The position numbers were made by a program, and so were the translations under genes. The notes beneath the pieces are model-generated. The model had not been told where the DNA came from, made no database searches, and saw only the letters and a program-made list of their open reading frames with translations. A stretch of 64,000 nucleotides of DNA. Source: Ga0077527 sp964531455. GTDB taxonomy: Bacteria; Pseudomonadota; Gammaproteobacteria; Burkholderiales; SG8-41. The DNA is taken from NCBI GenBank assembly GCA_964531455.1, contig CAZHFZ010000016.1, positions 1 to 64,000 on the forward strand, in the 5' to 3' direction. Position 1 is the first letter of the stretch, and every line of letters starts with the position of its first letter. Shown here one piece after another: positions 16,241 to 24,600 of the stretch.

Positions 16241-17187
16241 CGCGGTTTGAAGGTGAGGTTGGCGCAGGGATCCTCCCGCGCCATGCGTTCGGTGAAGACG
16301 ATGTAGTCGTATTCCGGGTTCCCCGGATCGTAATACGCAGTCGGGGAAAACTGCTTGTCCTGGACCTCGATGAATCCGACCGCCACGATATTGCCGGCAT
16401 CGGTGTTTGCCTGCAGGTAATGCGGCACACCGAAATCACGCCGTACATGCCCATTGCCTGCCACCAGCACTGCGCCGGCATCGGCATTCCGCGTGAGTAT
16501 CTGCGCCATCACTGCATCGCGCGCGCGTTGCGCGGCCACCATGCCGGGCAGGAATTTCGCCGGCGCCTTGCCGCAGTGCCCGTCGTCGATTGCGCGCTCA
16601 AGCTTGCGTCGGGCGGCTTCCGGCAACTGTTGATTCAGTCCCAGCGCAGCAACGGACTCATCGCCGAGTACGGCTGCGGCGCTTGAAGTCGCGATACGGA
16701 AGGCCTGGTCGCGTGACAGATTGGCAGCAACCAGCGGCAAACCGGCTTCGAGGGCGAGGCTGATGAAGGGGGCGTAGTCCGCCCACTTCCATCCTCGCGC
16801 ATCAAAACCGCTTGCAGAACGTACCCGTTCAGCATCACGTCGGGATTCTGCAACGGCGTTGTTCAGCGCCGGCTGTTGTTCACGATCAAACTGTTCCATT
16901 GCCAGGGCGGGGCGGCGGCCGGCGCGGACCAGAACTGCGACCAAGTCCCGGCGCAGGCGGTGATGGATGCTGTTGTCGTGGACTTCGCCAAGCAGTACAT
17001 AGCGGGTCTTTAGCAGGCGGTTTTCAAGTTCGGTTTGTGACGCACTGCGTCCGGGTTTTGTATTCCAGATCTGACCGATTAGCGGATTCGGCGCGTTTTC
17101 CGGCGCAGGTTGCGCCCATGCCAGCGGCGTGATCATTGCGATGATTGCCAGCCATTTGGGCAGGCGGTGTTGCGACCGGCATGTCAT
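16219..17187 (-). CDS. ChaN family (iron-regulated/haem-binding) protein
   Basis: A 322-residue exported protein. After a signal sequence (LAIIAMITPLAWAQPAP) comes the PF04187-type domain with 'TRYVLLGEVHDNSIHHRLR' and 'PALAMEQFDREQQ', the EreA/ChaN-like motif with His/Glu residues, and near the end 'VLVAGNGHVRRDFGVPHYL'. ChaN of Campylobacter binds cofacial haem in the outer membrane; other members may be hydrolases. There is no lipobox Cys in the N-terminus, unlike typical ChaN lipoproteins, so this one is probably periplasmic. Confidence 0.82.
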   Translation of the reverse strand: MTCRSQHRLPKWLAIIAMITPLAWAQPAPENAPNPLIGQIWNTKPGRSASQTELENRLLKTRYVLLGEVHDNSIHHRLRRDLVAVLVRAGRRPALAMEQFDREQQPALNNAVAESRRDAERVRSASGFDARGWKWADYAPFISLALEAGLPLVAANLSRDQAFRIATSSAAAVLGDESVAALGLNQQLPEAARRKLERAIDDGHCGKAPAKFLPGMVAAQRARDAVMAQILTRNADAGAVLVAGNGHVRRDFGVPHYLQANTDAGNIVAVGFIEVQDKQFSPTAYYDPGNPEYDYIVFTERMAREDPCANLTFKPRQPIAQP

Positions 17188-17360
17188 GGAAGGATCCGTG
17201 TCGGGTGTAATGGGCGTAGTGGGGATTATCCACCGATGTTAATTCCAAAACGGGCGCGATGAAGCGATCAGTTGGGTCTGTCCCGGATTGCCGATATATT
17301 CGGGGTTGTTGATTATTGGTTCTGCGTTCACAACATTTTCTTTAAGCAGGAATTCTTCTG

Positions 17361-18227
17361 ATGAAACTCGCATTTATTGGCACCGGGGTCATGGGTGGAC
17401 CGATGGCCGGGCATCTGGCCAAGGCCGGACATGCGGTGACCGTCTACAACCGCAGCCCGCAAAAAGCCCGTGCCTGGGCTGCCAGGCATGGCGGCGCTGT
17501 TGCGGATACCCCGGCGGCAGCGTCGCGCGATGCGGCCCTGGTTTTCAGCTGCGTCGGCAATGATGACGATTTGCGTGAAGTCACGATTGGCGCCAACGGT
17601 GCGTTTCAGGCCATGGGTGCGGACGCGATTTACGTCGATCACACCACGACATCCGCCGGCGTTGCCGAGGCCTTGCATGCCGAGGCGCGAAAGCGCGGAA
17701 TACATTTCCTTGACGCGCCGGTGTCCGGCGGCCAGTCCGGTGCCGAGCAGGGCGTACTGACGGTCATGGTGGGGGGGGATGCAGCGGCGTTTTCCCGGGT
17801 CGAGCCGGTGATTGCGCATTACGCGCGCGCGGTGACGCTGATGGGCCCGGCCGGCGCCGGCCAGAAAACCAAGATGGTCAATCAAATCTGTGTCGCTGGC
17901 GTGGTGCAAGGGCTTGCCGAGGGGCTGGCGTTTGCACTGCATGCAGGGCTCGACGGCAAACGCGTGGTTGATGTGATCTCCAAGGGAGCGGCAAGCTCTT
18001 GGCAGATGGAAAACCGCGGCAAGACCATGGTCGACGGGAAATTTGATTTCGGTTTTGCGGTGGACCTGATGCGCAAGGATCTGCGCATTGCGATGGAGGC
18101 TGCTCGCAGCAATGGCGCAGAGTTGCCGGCTACCGCGCTGATTGACCAGTTTTACGCCGGGGTGCAGAAACAGGGCGGTGGTAAGCTCGACACATCCAGC
18201 CTGATCAAATTGCTGGTGAAACAATAA
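17361..18227 (+). CDS. 3-hydroxyisobutyrate/tartronate semialdehyde reductase-like dehydrogenase
   Basis: A 288-residue beta-hydroxyacid dehydrogenase. It has the NAD(P) motif 'FIGTGVMGGPMAGHLAKAGH' at the N-terminus, the substrate motif 'FLDAPVSGGQSGAEQG' near residue 117, and the catalytic Lys in 'AGAGQKTKMVNQICVAG' near residue 170. The family reduces tartronate semialdehyde (GlxR/GarR) or oxidises 3-hydroxyisobutyrate (MmsB). CAGGAA precedes the ATG. It starts a same-strand run with the NUDIX, MBL and cyclase genes, none of which points to one pathway. Confidence 0.88.
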   Translation: MKLAFIGTGVMGGPMAGHLAKAGHAVTVYNRSPQKARAWAARHGGAVADTPAAASRDAALVFSCVGNDDDLREVTIGANGAFQAMGADAIYVDHTTTSAGVAEALHAEARKRGIHFLDAPVSGGQSGAEQGVLTVMVGGDAAAFSRVEPVIAHYARAVTLMGPAGAGQKTKMVNQICVAGVVQGLAEGLAFALHAGLDGKRVVDVISKGAASSWQMENRGKTMVDGKFDFGFAVDLMRKDLRIAMEAARSNGAELPATALIDQFYAGVQKQGGGKLDTSSLIKLLVKQ

Positions 18228-18261
18228 AGATGAATATGTTCGTGAAAGTGAAAGGCAAGGC

Positions 18262-19122
18262 GTGAACAGCAAAAGCGAAAAACCGGCTGCAGGCCAGGAG
18301 CGCGCGCCGGTTCCGGCGATGCCGGCAGCCACCGTCACCATCGTGCGTGATGCCGCTGAAGGCATCGAAGTATTGATGATGCGCCGCAACCTCAAGTCGG
18401 GATTTGTACCCGGCATGTATGTGTTTCCGGGTGGCGGCCTGGATGAGGCCGATTTATCATTTAAAAACAATGGGTTATGTAACTGCCTCAATGATGCTGC
18501 GGCAAGCGGCATGCTCGGCATGGCAGCGGACGGACTGGCATATTGGGCAGCCGCAATCCGTGAAGCGTTCGAAGAGTCGGGTTTGCTGCTGGCGCGCAAC
18601 AGTGCAGGCAGCCTGATCACATTGACCGACGCGCAAATCGCTGCGCGCTTCGATGTGCATCGCCGGCAGTTAAATGCGGGTGAACTTGATTTTGCCGCAT
18701 TGATTGCCACTGAAGGATTGCAGCTTGCCGCCGATCAACTGACTTATTTCGCGCACTGGATCACGCCGGTCACCGCGCCGCGGCGTTACGACACGCGTTT
18801 TTTCATGGCCGAAGCGCCACCTGAGCAGGAGCCTTTCCATGATGATCACGAAACCATTGCGGCAACCTGGATCAGCCCTGCTGGCGCGTTGACGCTGCAC
18901 AAGCGCGGCGAGTTCGAGATGCGCACGCCGACGGTGCGTACACTGGAAACATTTGCCGACTGCAAAGATGTGGCCAGCCTGCGCCGCAGCCTTGATTCCA
19001 TACAGGGCAATGTGCGTCCACTGATGCCGAGAATCGGCAAAGACGGGCAAAGGTATCTGCCGGGTGAACCGGGTTACGAAGAAGCGGGTACAAAGGAGGG
19101 GGCAGGGCAGTGGCAGAACTGA
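18262..19122 (+). CDS. NUDIX hydrolase
   Basis: A 286-residue protein starting at GTG. It has the long-insert NUDIX arrangement seen in NUDT19/RP2-type enzymes: 'GMYVFPGGGLDEADL' near residues 50-64, then about 30 residues, then 'AAIREAFEESGLLL' carrying the REXXEE metal ligands. Such enzymes cleave nucleoside diphosphate-linked compounds, often CoA esters in this subgroup. The stop overlaps the GTG start of the following MBL gene by 13 bp, so the two are likely translated together. Confidence 0.85.
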   Translation: MNSKSEKPAAGQERAPVPAMPAATVTIVRDAAEGIEVLMMRRNLKSGFVPGMYVFPGGGLDEADLSFKNNGLCNCLNDAAASGMLGMAADGLAYWAAAIREAFEESGLLLARNSAGSLITLTDAQIAARFDVHRRQLNAGELDFAALIATEGLQLAADQLTYFAHWITPVTAPRRYDTRFFMAEAPPEQEPFHDDHETIAATWISPAGALTLHKRGEFEMRTPTVRTLETFADCKDVASLRRSLDSIQGNVRPLMPRIGKDGQRYLPGEPGYEEAGTKEGAGQWQN

Positions 19123-19952
19123 TCCCCATCGTTCCCGGTGAAGTGGTCGAGATCGCGCCCGGCGTGCGCCGGCTGACCGCGCCCAATCCCGGTGTGATGA
19201 CCGGCCCCGGCACCAATGCCTATCTGCTTGGCCATGATGACCTTGCCCTGATTGATCCCGGACCTGAAATCGACTCGCACCGCGAGGCGTTGCTGGCGGC
19301 AGCCGGAGGACGGTTGCGCTGGATTTTCTGCACCCATACCCATCGTGACCACTCGCCGCTGGCGCTGCCGCTGAAAGCGGCGACCGGCGCGCAGGTGTTC
19401 GGCTTTGGCCGGACGCCGACGGATGGTCGTCAGGACGAAACCTTCGCGCCGGACCGCGCGCTGGTTGATGGCGATGTCGTGGCCTGCGACGGGTTCAGCC
19501 TGCGGGCGGTGCATACGCCGGGTCATGCTTCCAATCATCTGTGTTACCTGCTGGAGGATCGCGGCGTGCTATTTACCGGTGATCACGTCATGCAGGGCTC
19601 GACAGTGGTGATATCACCGCCCGACGGCGACATGCAGGCCTATCTGGATTCGCTGGAGCGCCTGCTGCAGTTGCCGATCGGGGCGCTGGCGCCGGGGCAC
19701 GGTCATGTCATTGAAACGCCGCACGACGAAGTGCGACGCCTGGTGGCCCACCGGCTGAAACGCGAGGACAAGGTGCGTGCTGCACTGGCACGCGTAGGGC
19801 CGGCAACTCTGGAAATACTCGTGGCACACGCTTACGACGACGTGCCGGCACGCATTCATAACGTCGCGATGCGCTCCCTGCATGCCTCATTGATCCGCCT
19901 TGAACGCAACGGCCATGCCGCTTGCGATGGTGCATTGTGGCGGGTGCTCTAG
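19110..19952 (+). CDS. MBL-fold metallo-hydrolase (LACTB2/GloB-like)
   Basis: A 280-residue metallo-beta-lactamase-fold hydrolase. The zinc motif HxHxDH is present as 'CTHTHRDHSP' near residues 73-78, followed by 'VHTPGHASNHLCYLL' (His) and 'LFTGDHVM' (Asp). The C-terminal 'LAPGHGHVIETPHDEV' and a winged-helix-like tail place it with LACTB2-type proteins, which act as RNA endonucleases or thioesterases. The GTG start is supported by AAGGAGGGGG upstream. It overlaps the NUDIX gene. Confidence 0.88.
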   Translation: MAELIPIVPGEVVEIAPGVRRLTAPNPGVMTGPGTNAYLLGHDDLALIDPGPEIDSHREALLAAAGGRLRWIFCTHTHRDHSPLALPLKAATGAQVFGFGRTPTDGRQDETFAPDRALVDGDVVACDGFSLRAVHTPGHASNHLCYLLEDRGVLFTGDHVMQGSTVVISPPDGDMQAYLDSLERLLQLPIGALAPGHGHVIETPHDEVRRLVAHRLKREDKVRAALARVGPATLEILVAHAYDDVPARIHNVAMRSLHASLIRLERNGHAACDGALWRVL

Positions 19953-19956
19953 GGAC

Positions 19957-21870
19957 ATGCAGGCGCCGCAGACTCCGCAAACGCTGATTGCCCGCCTGAG
20001 GGCCGGGGTCGTCGGTCGCGGCGGCGGCGTGACGGTCGGGATTCTGGTCTTCGCGCTGATACTGATAGGCGGCTTGTGGGCCATGATCCTCACCGAAGAG
20101 CAGGAGGAGCGCGATGAAATCATCGCTTCTGCGGTTAACCAGAATTCCAATCTGGCGGTGGCTTACGAAGAGCATGTAGCGCGTACTCTTAAAGGTCTGG
20201 ATGGCGTGTTGTTGTTCCTGCGTCATGAATACCGGCGTGTCGGCACCAGAATGGACATTGAGCAGTACGTCAGGGACGGCATCATCGACGAACGCCTGTT
20301 CAGCATCGTCAGTCTCACCGACGAGCGCGGCAACGTCGTGGTCAGCAGTAAACCGGTGGCGCAGGTCAACTACTCCGATCGCGAGTATTTCCGGGCGCAT
20401 CAATTGCGCCGTGGCCGGGATGACCTGCATATCAGCACGCCGTTGCTGGGGCGGGTATCCGACACCTGGCAGGTTCCGATCAGCCGGCCGCTGATCAAGA
20501 CCGATGGTTCTTTTGGCGGCGTCGTCGTGCTCTCGGTCAATCCCGACTATTTCACGCGCTTTTACCAGAAGGCCGAAATCGGAAAACAGGGACTGGTGAT
20601 GCTGGTCGGTCTCGATGGCATCTCCCGTGCGCACCGCGTCGGCAACAAGCTCAGTTTCGGTGATGACATGGCGGATACCGCCCTGTTGCAGGAGCAGGCG
20701 CGCAGCGATACTGGCGACATACTCAGCCAGAAAGGCGTCGACAACGTCACCCGCTATGTCAGCTATCGCACACTGCCGGGTTATCCGCTGATTGTGGCGG
20801 TCGGCTCTTCCCGTGACGAGGTGCTGGCCGAATTTCTGCGCAATCGCAACCGTGATTACTTTCTGGCCACGCTGATTACCGCATCCATATTGGGTTTTGC
20901 TGCAATGCTCGTGGTGGCGGTCCACCGGCAGGAACGTTCGGCGATTGCGCTGGCTACCAGCGAGGCGCGCTTCCGTGCAACCTTCGAGCAGGCCGCCATC
21001 GGTATTGCGCATACATCTCTTGATGGACGTTACCTCGCGGTCAACCGCAAATTCTGCGACATGCTGGGGTATACGCGTGAAGAACTGGTTGGTACGCCAT
21101 CGACCAGTGTTACCCATCCGGAAGATCAGGACAATGAAGGGCTGTTCCGGGAGCGGTTGATGAGCGGAATCCCCAGCCTGACCGCGGAAAAACGCTATGT
21201 GTGCAAGGATGGTCGCGTGATCTGGGGCAATCGCACGGTGTCACTGGTCACGGATCATGCAGGTGAGCCGCTGTATTTCCTGCGGGTGGTCGAAGACATT
21301 ACCGAACGCAAGCGGCTTCAGGCTGAACTGCTGGAGATGGCGACCACTGATGCCCTGACCGGATTGCCCAACAGACGCACCTTCATGAGCCGCCTTGAGG
21401 AAGAGTTCGCCAGGGTGAAGCGTTTCGGTACGCACCAGGTGGCTGTGCTGATGCTTGACCTCGATTATTTCAAGAGCATCAATGATACCCATGGCCACGC
21501 GGCCGGCGATGAGGTTTTGCGGCAGGTCGCGATGCTGATCCGCAATGAAACGCGCCGGGTTGACCTGTGCAGTCGCCTTGGCGGGGAAGAGTTCGCCATC
21601 CTGCTGGTGGGTGCCACGCTTGTCGCTGCAAGTGAATTTGCCGAACGCCTGCGCGGCAAGATTGCCGCTGCTGCGATCATCCACGACGGCAAGGCGATTT
21701 CTGTCACTGCCAGTATCGGTATTGCCGCAATGAAGGCTTCTGATGATGCGGCCGACGAGCCGCTGCTGCGTGCCGATGGCGCCCTGTATCACGCCAAGGA
21801 TTTCGGGCGTAATCGGGTCAAGGTCGTCGACGAAGGTCAGGGCGTCGCGGCGGGGATCAGCGCCGCCTAG
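19957..21870 (+). CDS. Membrane-bound sensor diguanylate cyclase (Cache-PAS-GGDEF)
   Basis: A 637-residue signalling enzyme that makes cyclic di-GMP. Order of parts: one transmembrane segment near residues 27-46 (GILVFALILIGGLWAMIL), a periplasmic double-Cache-like sensor region to about residue 305, a second membrane segment near 310-330 (ATLITASILGFAAMLVVAV), a PAS/PAC domain (about 345-465) and a GGDEF domain to the end. The active site is LGGEEF, and an RxxD inhibitory site (RRVD) lies five residues before it, so product feedback is expected. The start at 19957 is preferred over an in-frame ATG at 19900 that lies inside the MBL gene. No EAL domain is present. Confidence 0.92.
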   Translation: MQAPQTPQTLIARLRAGVVGRGGGVTVGILVFALILIGGLWAMILTEEQEERDEIIASAVNQNSNLAVAYEEHVARTLKGLDGVLLFLRHEYRRVGTRMDIEQYVRDGIIDERLFSIVSLTDERGNVVVSSKPVAQVNYSDREYFRAHQLRRGRDDLHISTPLLGRVSDTWQVPISRPLIKTDGSFGGVVVLSVNPDYFTRFYQKAEIGKQGLVMLVGLDGISRAHRVGNKLSFGDDMADTALLQEQARSDTGDILSQKGVDNVTRYVSYRTLPGYPLIVAVGSSRDEVLAEFLRNRNRDYFLATLITASILGFAAMLVVAVHRQERSAIALATSEARFRATFEQAAIGIAHTSLDGRYLAVNRKFCDMLGYTREELVGTPSTSVTHPEDQDNEGLFRERLMSGIPSLTAEKRYVCKDGRVIWGNRTVSLVTDHAGEPLYFLRVVEDITERKRLQAELLEMATTDALTGLPNRRTFMSRLEEEFARVKRFGTHQVAVLMLDLDYFKSINDTHGHAAGDEVLRQVAMLIRNETRRVDLCSRLGGEEFAILLVGATLVAASEFAERLRGKIAAAAIIHDGKAISVTASIGIAAMKASDDAADEPLLRADGALYHAKDFGRNRVKVVDEGQGVAAGISAA

Positions 21871-22829
21871 CGCGGCGCGTTGGCGACTTTCACGACTTTT
21901 CCCGCAGCGAAGGCCACTGCATTGGCGAAGGCCTCGCCGAAGTAGGCCTCGTAGGTGCCCTTCTCCAGCCATGCACTGTGGTTGGTGCACAGCGCATTGT
22001 CCAGCTTGAGCAGCGGATGGTCGCCGTGCTGCACCGGTTCGTTTTCGTAGACGTCGGTTGCTGCCATGCCGGGGCGACCGGCTTTCAGTGCCGCCACCAG
22101 TGCGCCCGGCTCAATCAGTTCGGCACGCGCGGTGTTGATCAACAGCGCAGACGGTTTCATTCTCGCGAGATCAGACGCTTTCACCAGGCCGCGCGTGTCC
22201 TTCGACAGCCGTGCCATCACCACCAGCACGTCGGCCTGCGCGAACAGGTCGTCCTGGCTTGCGGCGACTTCGTAGCCGGCAGCTTTTGCGGCATTCAGTG
22301 AATTTTCGCGACCCCATACCAGCACACGCATGCCGAAGCTGGCGCCGGTTTTGGCGATCAGCCCGCCGATGGTGCCGAGGCCGAGGATTGCCAGCGTCTT
22401 GCCGTGCAGGCCGGTGTTGAAGCGCGGGCGCCAGACGCCCTGGCGCATGCCGTCACATTCGCGCGCCACGTCGCGCCAGCTTCCCATGATCAGGGCCCAG
22501 GTGTGTTCAGCCACCGTGTACGGCGAGGGATGGCCGCCTGACAGGATTGTTATGCCACGCTCGTTGCAGGCCTCGACATCGATATGGTGGAAGCTGCGGC
22601 CGGTCTGGCTGAACAGCTTCAGCTTCGGAAACTGCTCGATGATGCCGCGCGTGAATCGCGTGCGCTCGCGAATCGGCACGATGATGTCGGCGTCGCGCAG
22701 GTTCTCCACCAGTTTGCCCTCGGGCGGTGCGACGTCGGTGAAGATGCGCACCTCGTGGCCTTCAAGGGTTTTCAGGCAGTCCAGCGTGCGGACCAGATTA
22801 TGGTAGTCGTCGGGGATGGCGATGATCAT
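21867..22829 (-). CDS. D-2-hydroxyacid dehydrogenase family protein
   Basis: A 320-residue NAD(P)-dependent dehydrogenase. The NAD motif is 'LAILGLGTIGGLIAKTGASF' (about residues 146-165), followed by 'LVVMARLSKDTRGLV' and 'LINTARAELIEPGALVAAL' with the catalytic Arg, then 'ATDVYENEPV' (Glu) and a terminal His (LCTNHSAW). It may act on phosphoglycerate or another 2-hydroxy acid. It overlaps the cyclase gene tail-to-tail by 4 bp. A second, more distant member is at 46763. Confidence 0.88.
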   Translation of the reverse strand: MIIAIPDDYHNLVRTLDCLKTLEGHEVRIFTDVAPPEGKLVENLRDADIIVPIRERTRFTRGIIEQFPKLKLFSQTGRSFHHIDVEACNERGITILSGGHPSPYTVAEHTWALIMGSWRDVARECDGMRQGVWRPRFNTGLHGKTLAILGLGTIGGLIAKTGASFGMRVLVWGRENSLNAAKAAGYEVAASQDDLFAQADVLVVMARLSKDTRGLVKASDLARMKPSALLINTARAELIEPGALVAALKAGRPGMAATDVYENEPVQHGDHPLLKLDNALCTNHSAWLEKGTYEAYFGEAFANAVAFAAGKVVKVANAPR

Positions 22830-22942
22830 GGTTTTTGGCAGTGAAAGACAGCGTTGGAAAAGGCAATCAGGTTACAATATTTCGCTCGTTGCAGGCCATC
22901 CCAGTCCAATACGCGTACTTCATTGCATTCACCGGAAACACC

Positions 22943-23710
22943 ATGGAACACCTCAAACGCGTTGAAGAAGAATTCACCCGTCAGGCCAAAACTTTTGATG
23001 CATATGCGCCGAAGGCGGATGACCGGGTGGAGGATCGATTCCGTGAGGCGCTGGGTGATGCCGCACATGGCGTGATTCTGGATCTCGCTTGCGGCCCGGG
23101 CGTGGTGACCGCGGCGATTGCCAAAAGCGCGCAGAAGGCGGTCGGGTTTGATGTCACACCGGCGATGCTGGAAAAAGCGCGCAAGCGCTGTGCGGAAGCC
23201 GGGCTAAGCAATGTCGAATTCAAACACGGCAATGCTGAAGCCTTGCCGTTTGATGACGGATCTTTCGACGGCGTGGTTACCCGTCTGGCCATTCATCATT
23301 TTGCCGATCCCGGTCACGTACTGCGGGAAGTGGCGCGGGTGTTGCGTCCCGGCGGGCGGCTGGTGGTCGTGGATGTGGTGGTTTCGGAGGACGTGGAGGA
23401 AGCGGCATTACAGAATGCCATCGAAAACCTGCGCGACCCCTCGCACCTGCGCATGCTGCCGGCGACCGAACTCGATGCGCTGGTTGCGGCTTCGGGATTC
23501 AGCATCGTGACTCAATCGACATGGGACAAATCCCGTGAGTTCGAGGAGTGGATGGGCATTGCCAACGATGGGCTGCGCACACAGTCGCTGCGTGTGGTGG
23601 CGCGGACGCTGGCTGAAGAAGGCCGCAGCGCCGGCATGGGTCTCGCCATCAAGGACGGCAAGACGGTCTTTTTTCATCGCTGGCGGTTGATTGCTGCTGC
23701 ACGCAGCTGA
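22943..23710 (+). CDS. Class I SAM-dependent methyltransferase (UbiE-like)
   Basis: A 255-residue methyltransferase. Motif I is 'VILDLACGPGVVTAAIA' near residues 37-53, motif II 'AVGFDVTPAMLEKA', and motif IV 'LPFDDGSFDGVVTRLAIHHF'. It is followed by 'VLRPGGRLVVVDVVVSEDVE'. These match the UbiE/MenG-like group of small-molecule methyltransferases. I use the ATG at 22943 (MEHLKRVEEEF) because the upstream in-frame extension to 22835 looks non-coding and runs into the divergent promoter region. Substrate unknown. Confidence 0.85.
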   Translation: MEHLKRVEEEFTRQAKTFDAYAPKADDRVEDRFREALGDAAHGVILDLACGPGVVTAAIAKSAQKAVGFDVTPAMLEKARKRCAEAGLSNVEFKHGNAEALPFDDGSFDGVVTRLAIHHFADPGHVLREVARVLRPGGRLVVVDVVVSEDVEEAALQNAIENLRDPSHLRMLPATELDALVAASGFSIVTQSTWDKSREFEEWMGIANDGLRTQSLRVVARTLAEEGRSAGMGLAIKDGKTVFFHRWRLIAAARS

Positions 23711-23779
23711 CCTGTCACGACGGATCAATTCAGGAAGTTCGATTAACAGCAGGCAGGTCATTCAGGAGGATTGGGCATC

Positions 23780-24553
23780 ATGGAACTCGGATTGCGTGGA
23801 AAAGTGGCAGCGGTTACCGGCGGTACTGAAGGCATCGGCGAGGCAACCGTGCGGCGACTGGTTGCTGAGGGTGTGAAGGTTGCGTTTTGCGCCCGCCGCA
23901 AGGAACTGATCGACAGCTTTGCCGCCGAGCTGAAAAAGCAGGGCGGCGACGTGCTGGGTATCGTTGCCGATGCGTCGAAGGAAGGCGACATGGAGCGCTT
24001 CATCGAGGAAACAGCGAAACATTTCGGACGTCTCGATATCGTTGTCAACAACGCCGGCGGCTCCGGACAGATCGCCTTCGACAAGGTCGAAGACAGCTTC
24101 TGGGACCTGGACATCGAAATCAAGGTCATGGCGCAGGTGCGTACCGCCCGTGCGGCGATCCCGCACATGAAAAAAGTCGGCGGCGGACGCATCATCAGCC
24201 TGAACATGGTCGGCGCCAAGCAGCCCGGCGCCGCAATGTTCCCGACCACGGTCAGCCGCGCTGCGGGACTGGCATTGTCCAAGGGCCTGTCGAAAGAACT
24301 CGCAGCGGACAATATCCTGGTCAACGTCGTTGCCGTCGGCAAGATCAAGTCCAAGCAGCAGGAGCGCGGTGCTGCGCGCAACAACAAGACGGTCGAGCAG
24401 CATTACGCCGACACCGGCAAGACCGTGCCGATGAAGCGTATGGGCGAGTCGGAAGAAGTGGCCAACGTGATTGCATTTCTGGCCTCTGATGCCGCCAGCT
24501 ATGTCACCGGCTGCTGCATCAACGTCGATGGCGGTTTGTCGGGCGTGCTCTAG
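23780..24553 (+). CDS. SDR family protein with a substituted catalytic Tyr/Lys
   Basis: A 257-residue short-chain dehydrogenase/reductase. The cofactor motif 'VTGGTEGIGEATVRRLV' and 'VNNAGGSGQ' are present and the length is typical. At the YxxxK site, where 'YSASKAA' is expected, the sequence reads 'FPTTVSRAAGLALSKGL': the Tyr position is Thr and the Lys is Arg. The preceding active-site Ser region reads 'IISLNMVGA'. The enzyme is therefore either inactive, non-redox, or uses another acid/base. The ATG at 23780 has AGGAGGA upstream at good distance; a TTG three codons earlier is in frame. The 5' neighbour is the methyltransferase. Confidence 0.85.
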   Translation: MELGLRGKVAAVTGGTEGIGEATVRRLVAEGVKVAFCARRKELIDSFAAELKKQGGDVLGIVADASKEGDMERFIEETAKHFGRLDIVVNNAGGSGQIAFDKVEDSFWDLDIEIKVMAQVRTARAAIPHMKKVGGGRIISLNMVGAKQPGAAMFPTTVSRAAGLALSKGLSKELAADNILVNVVAVGKIKSKQQERGAARNNKTVEQHYADTGKTVPMKRMGESEEVANVIAFLASDAASYVTGCCINVDGGLSGVL

Positions 24554-24562
24554 GCGTAACCT

Positions 24563-24586
24563 GCCGGCGGGTTCACCCGCCGGCTT
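24563..24586 (+). terminator. GC-rich hairpin between SDR and membrane protein genes
   Basis: Stem GCCGGCGGG/CCCGCCGGC with a TTCA-type loop, followed by only TT. It could slow or partly end transcription before the next gene. Confidence 0.4.
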
Positions 24587-24600
24587 CCTGAAGGTCATCG

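Noticed and set aside
17328..18710. Long open frame (460 codons) on the minus strand
   Set aside because: It lies antisense to the dehydrogenase and NUDIX genes, and its translation has no domain and biased composition.
19708..21117. Long open frame (469 codons) on the minus strand
   Set aside because: Antisense to the MBL and diguanylate cyclase genes, whose domains and motifs are unambiguous.
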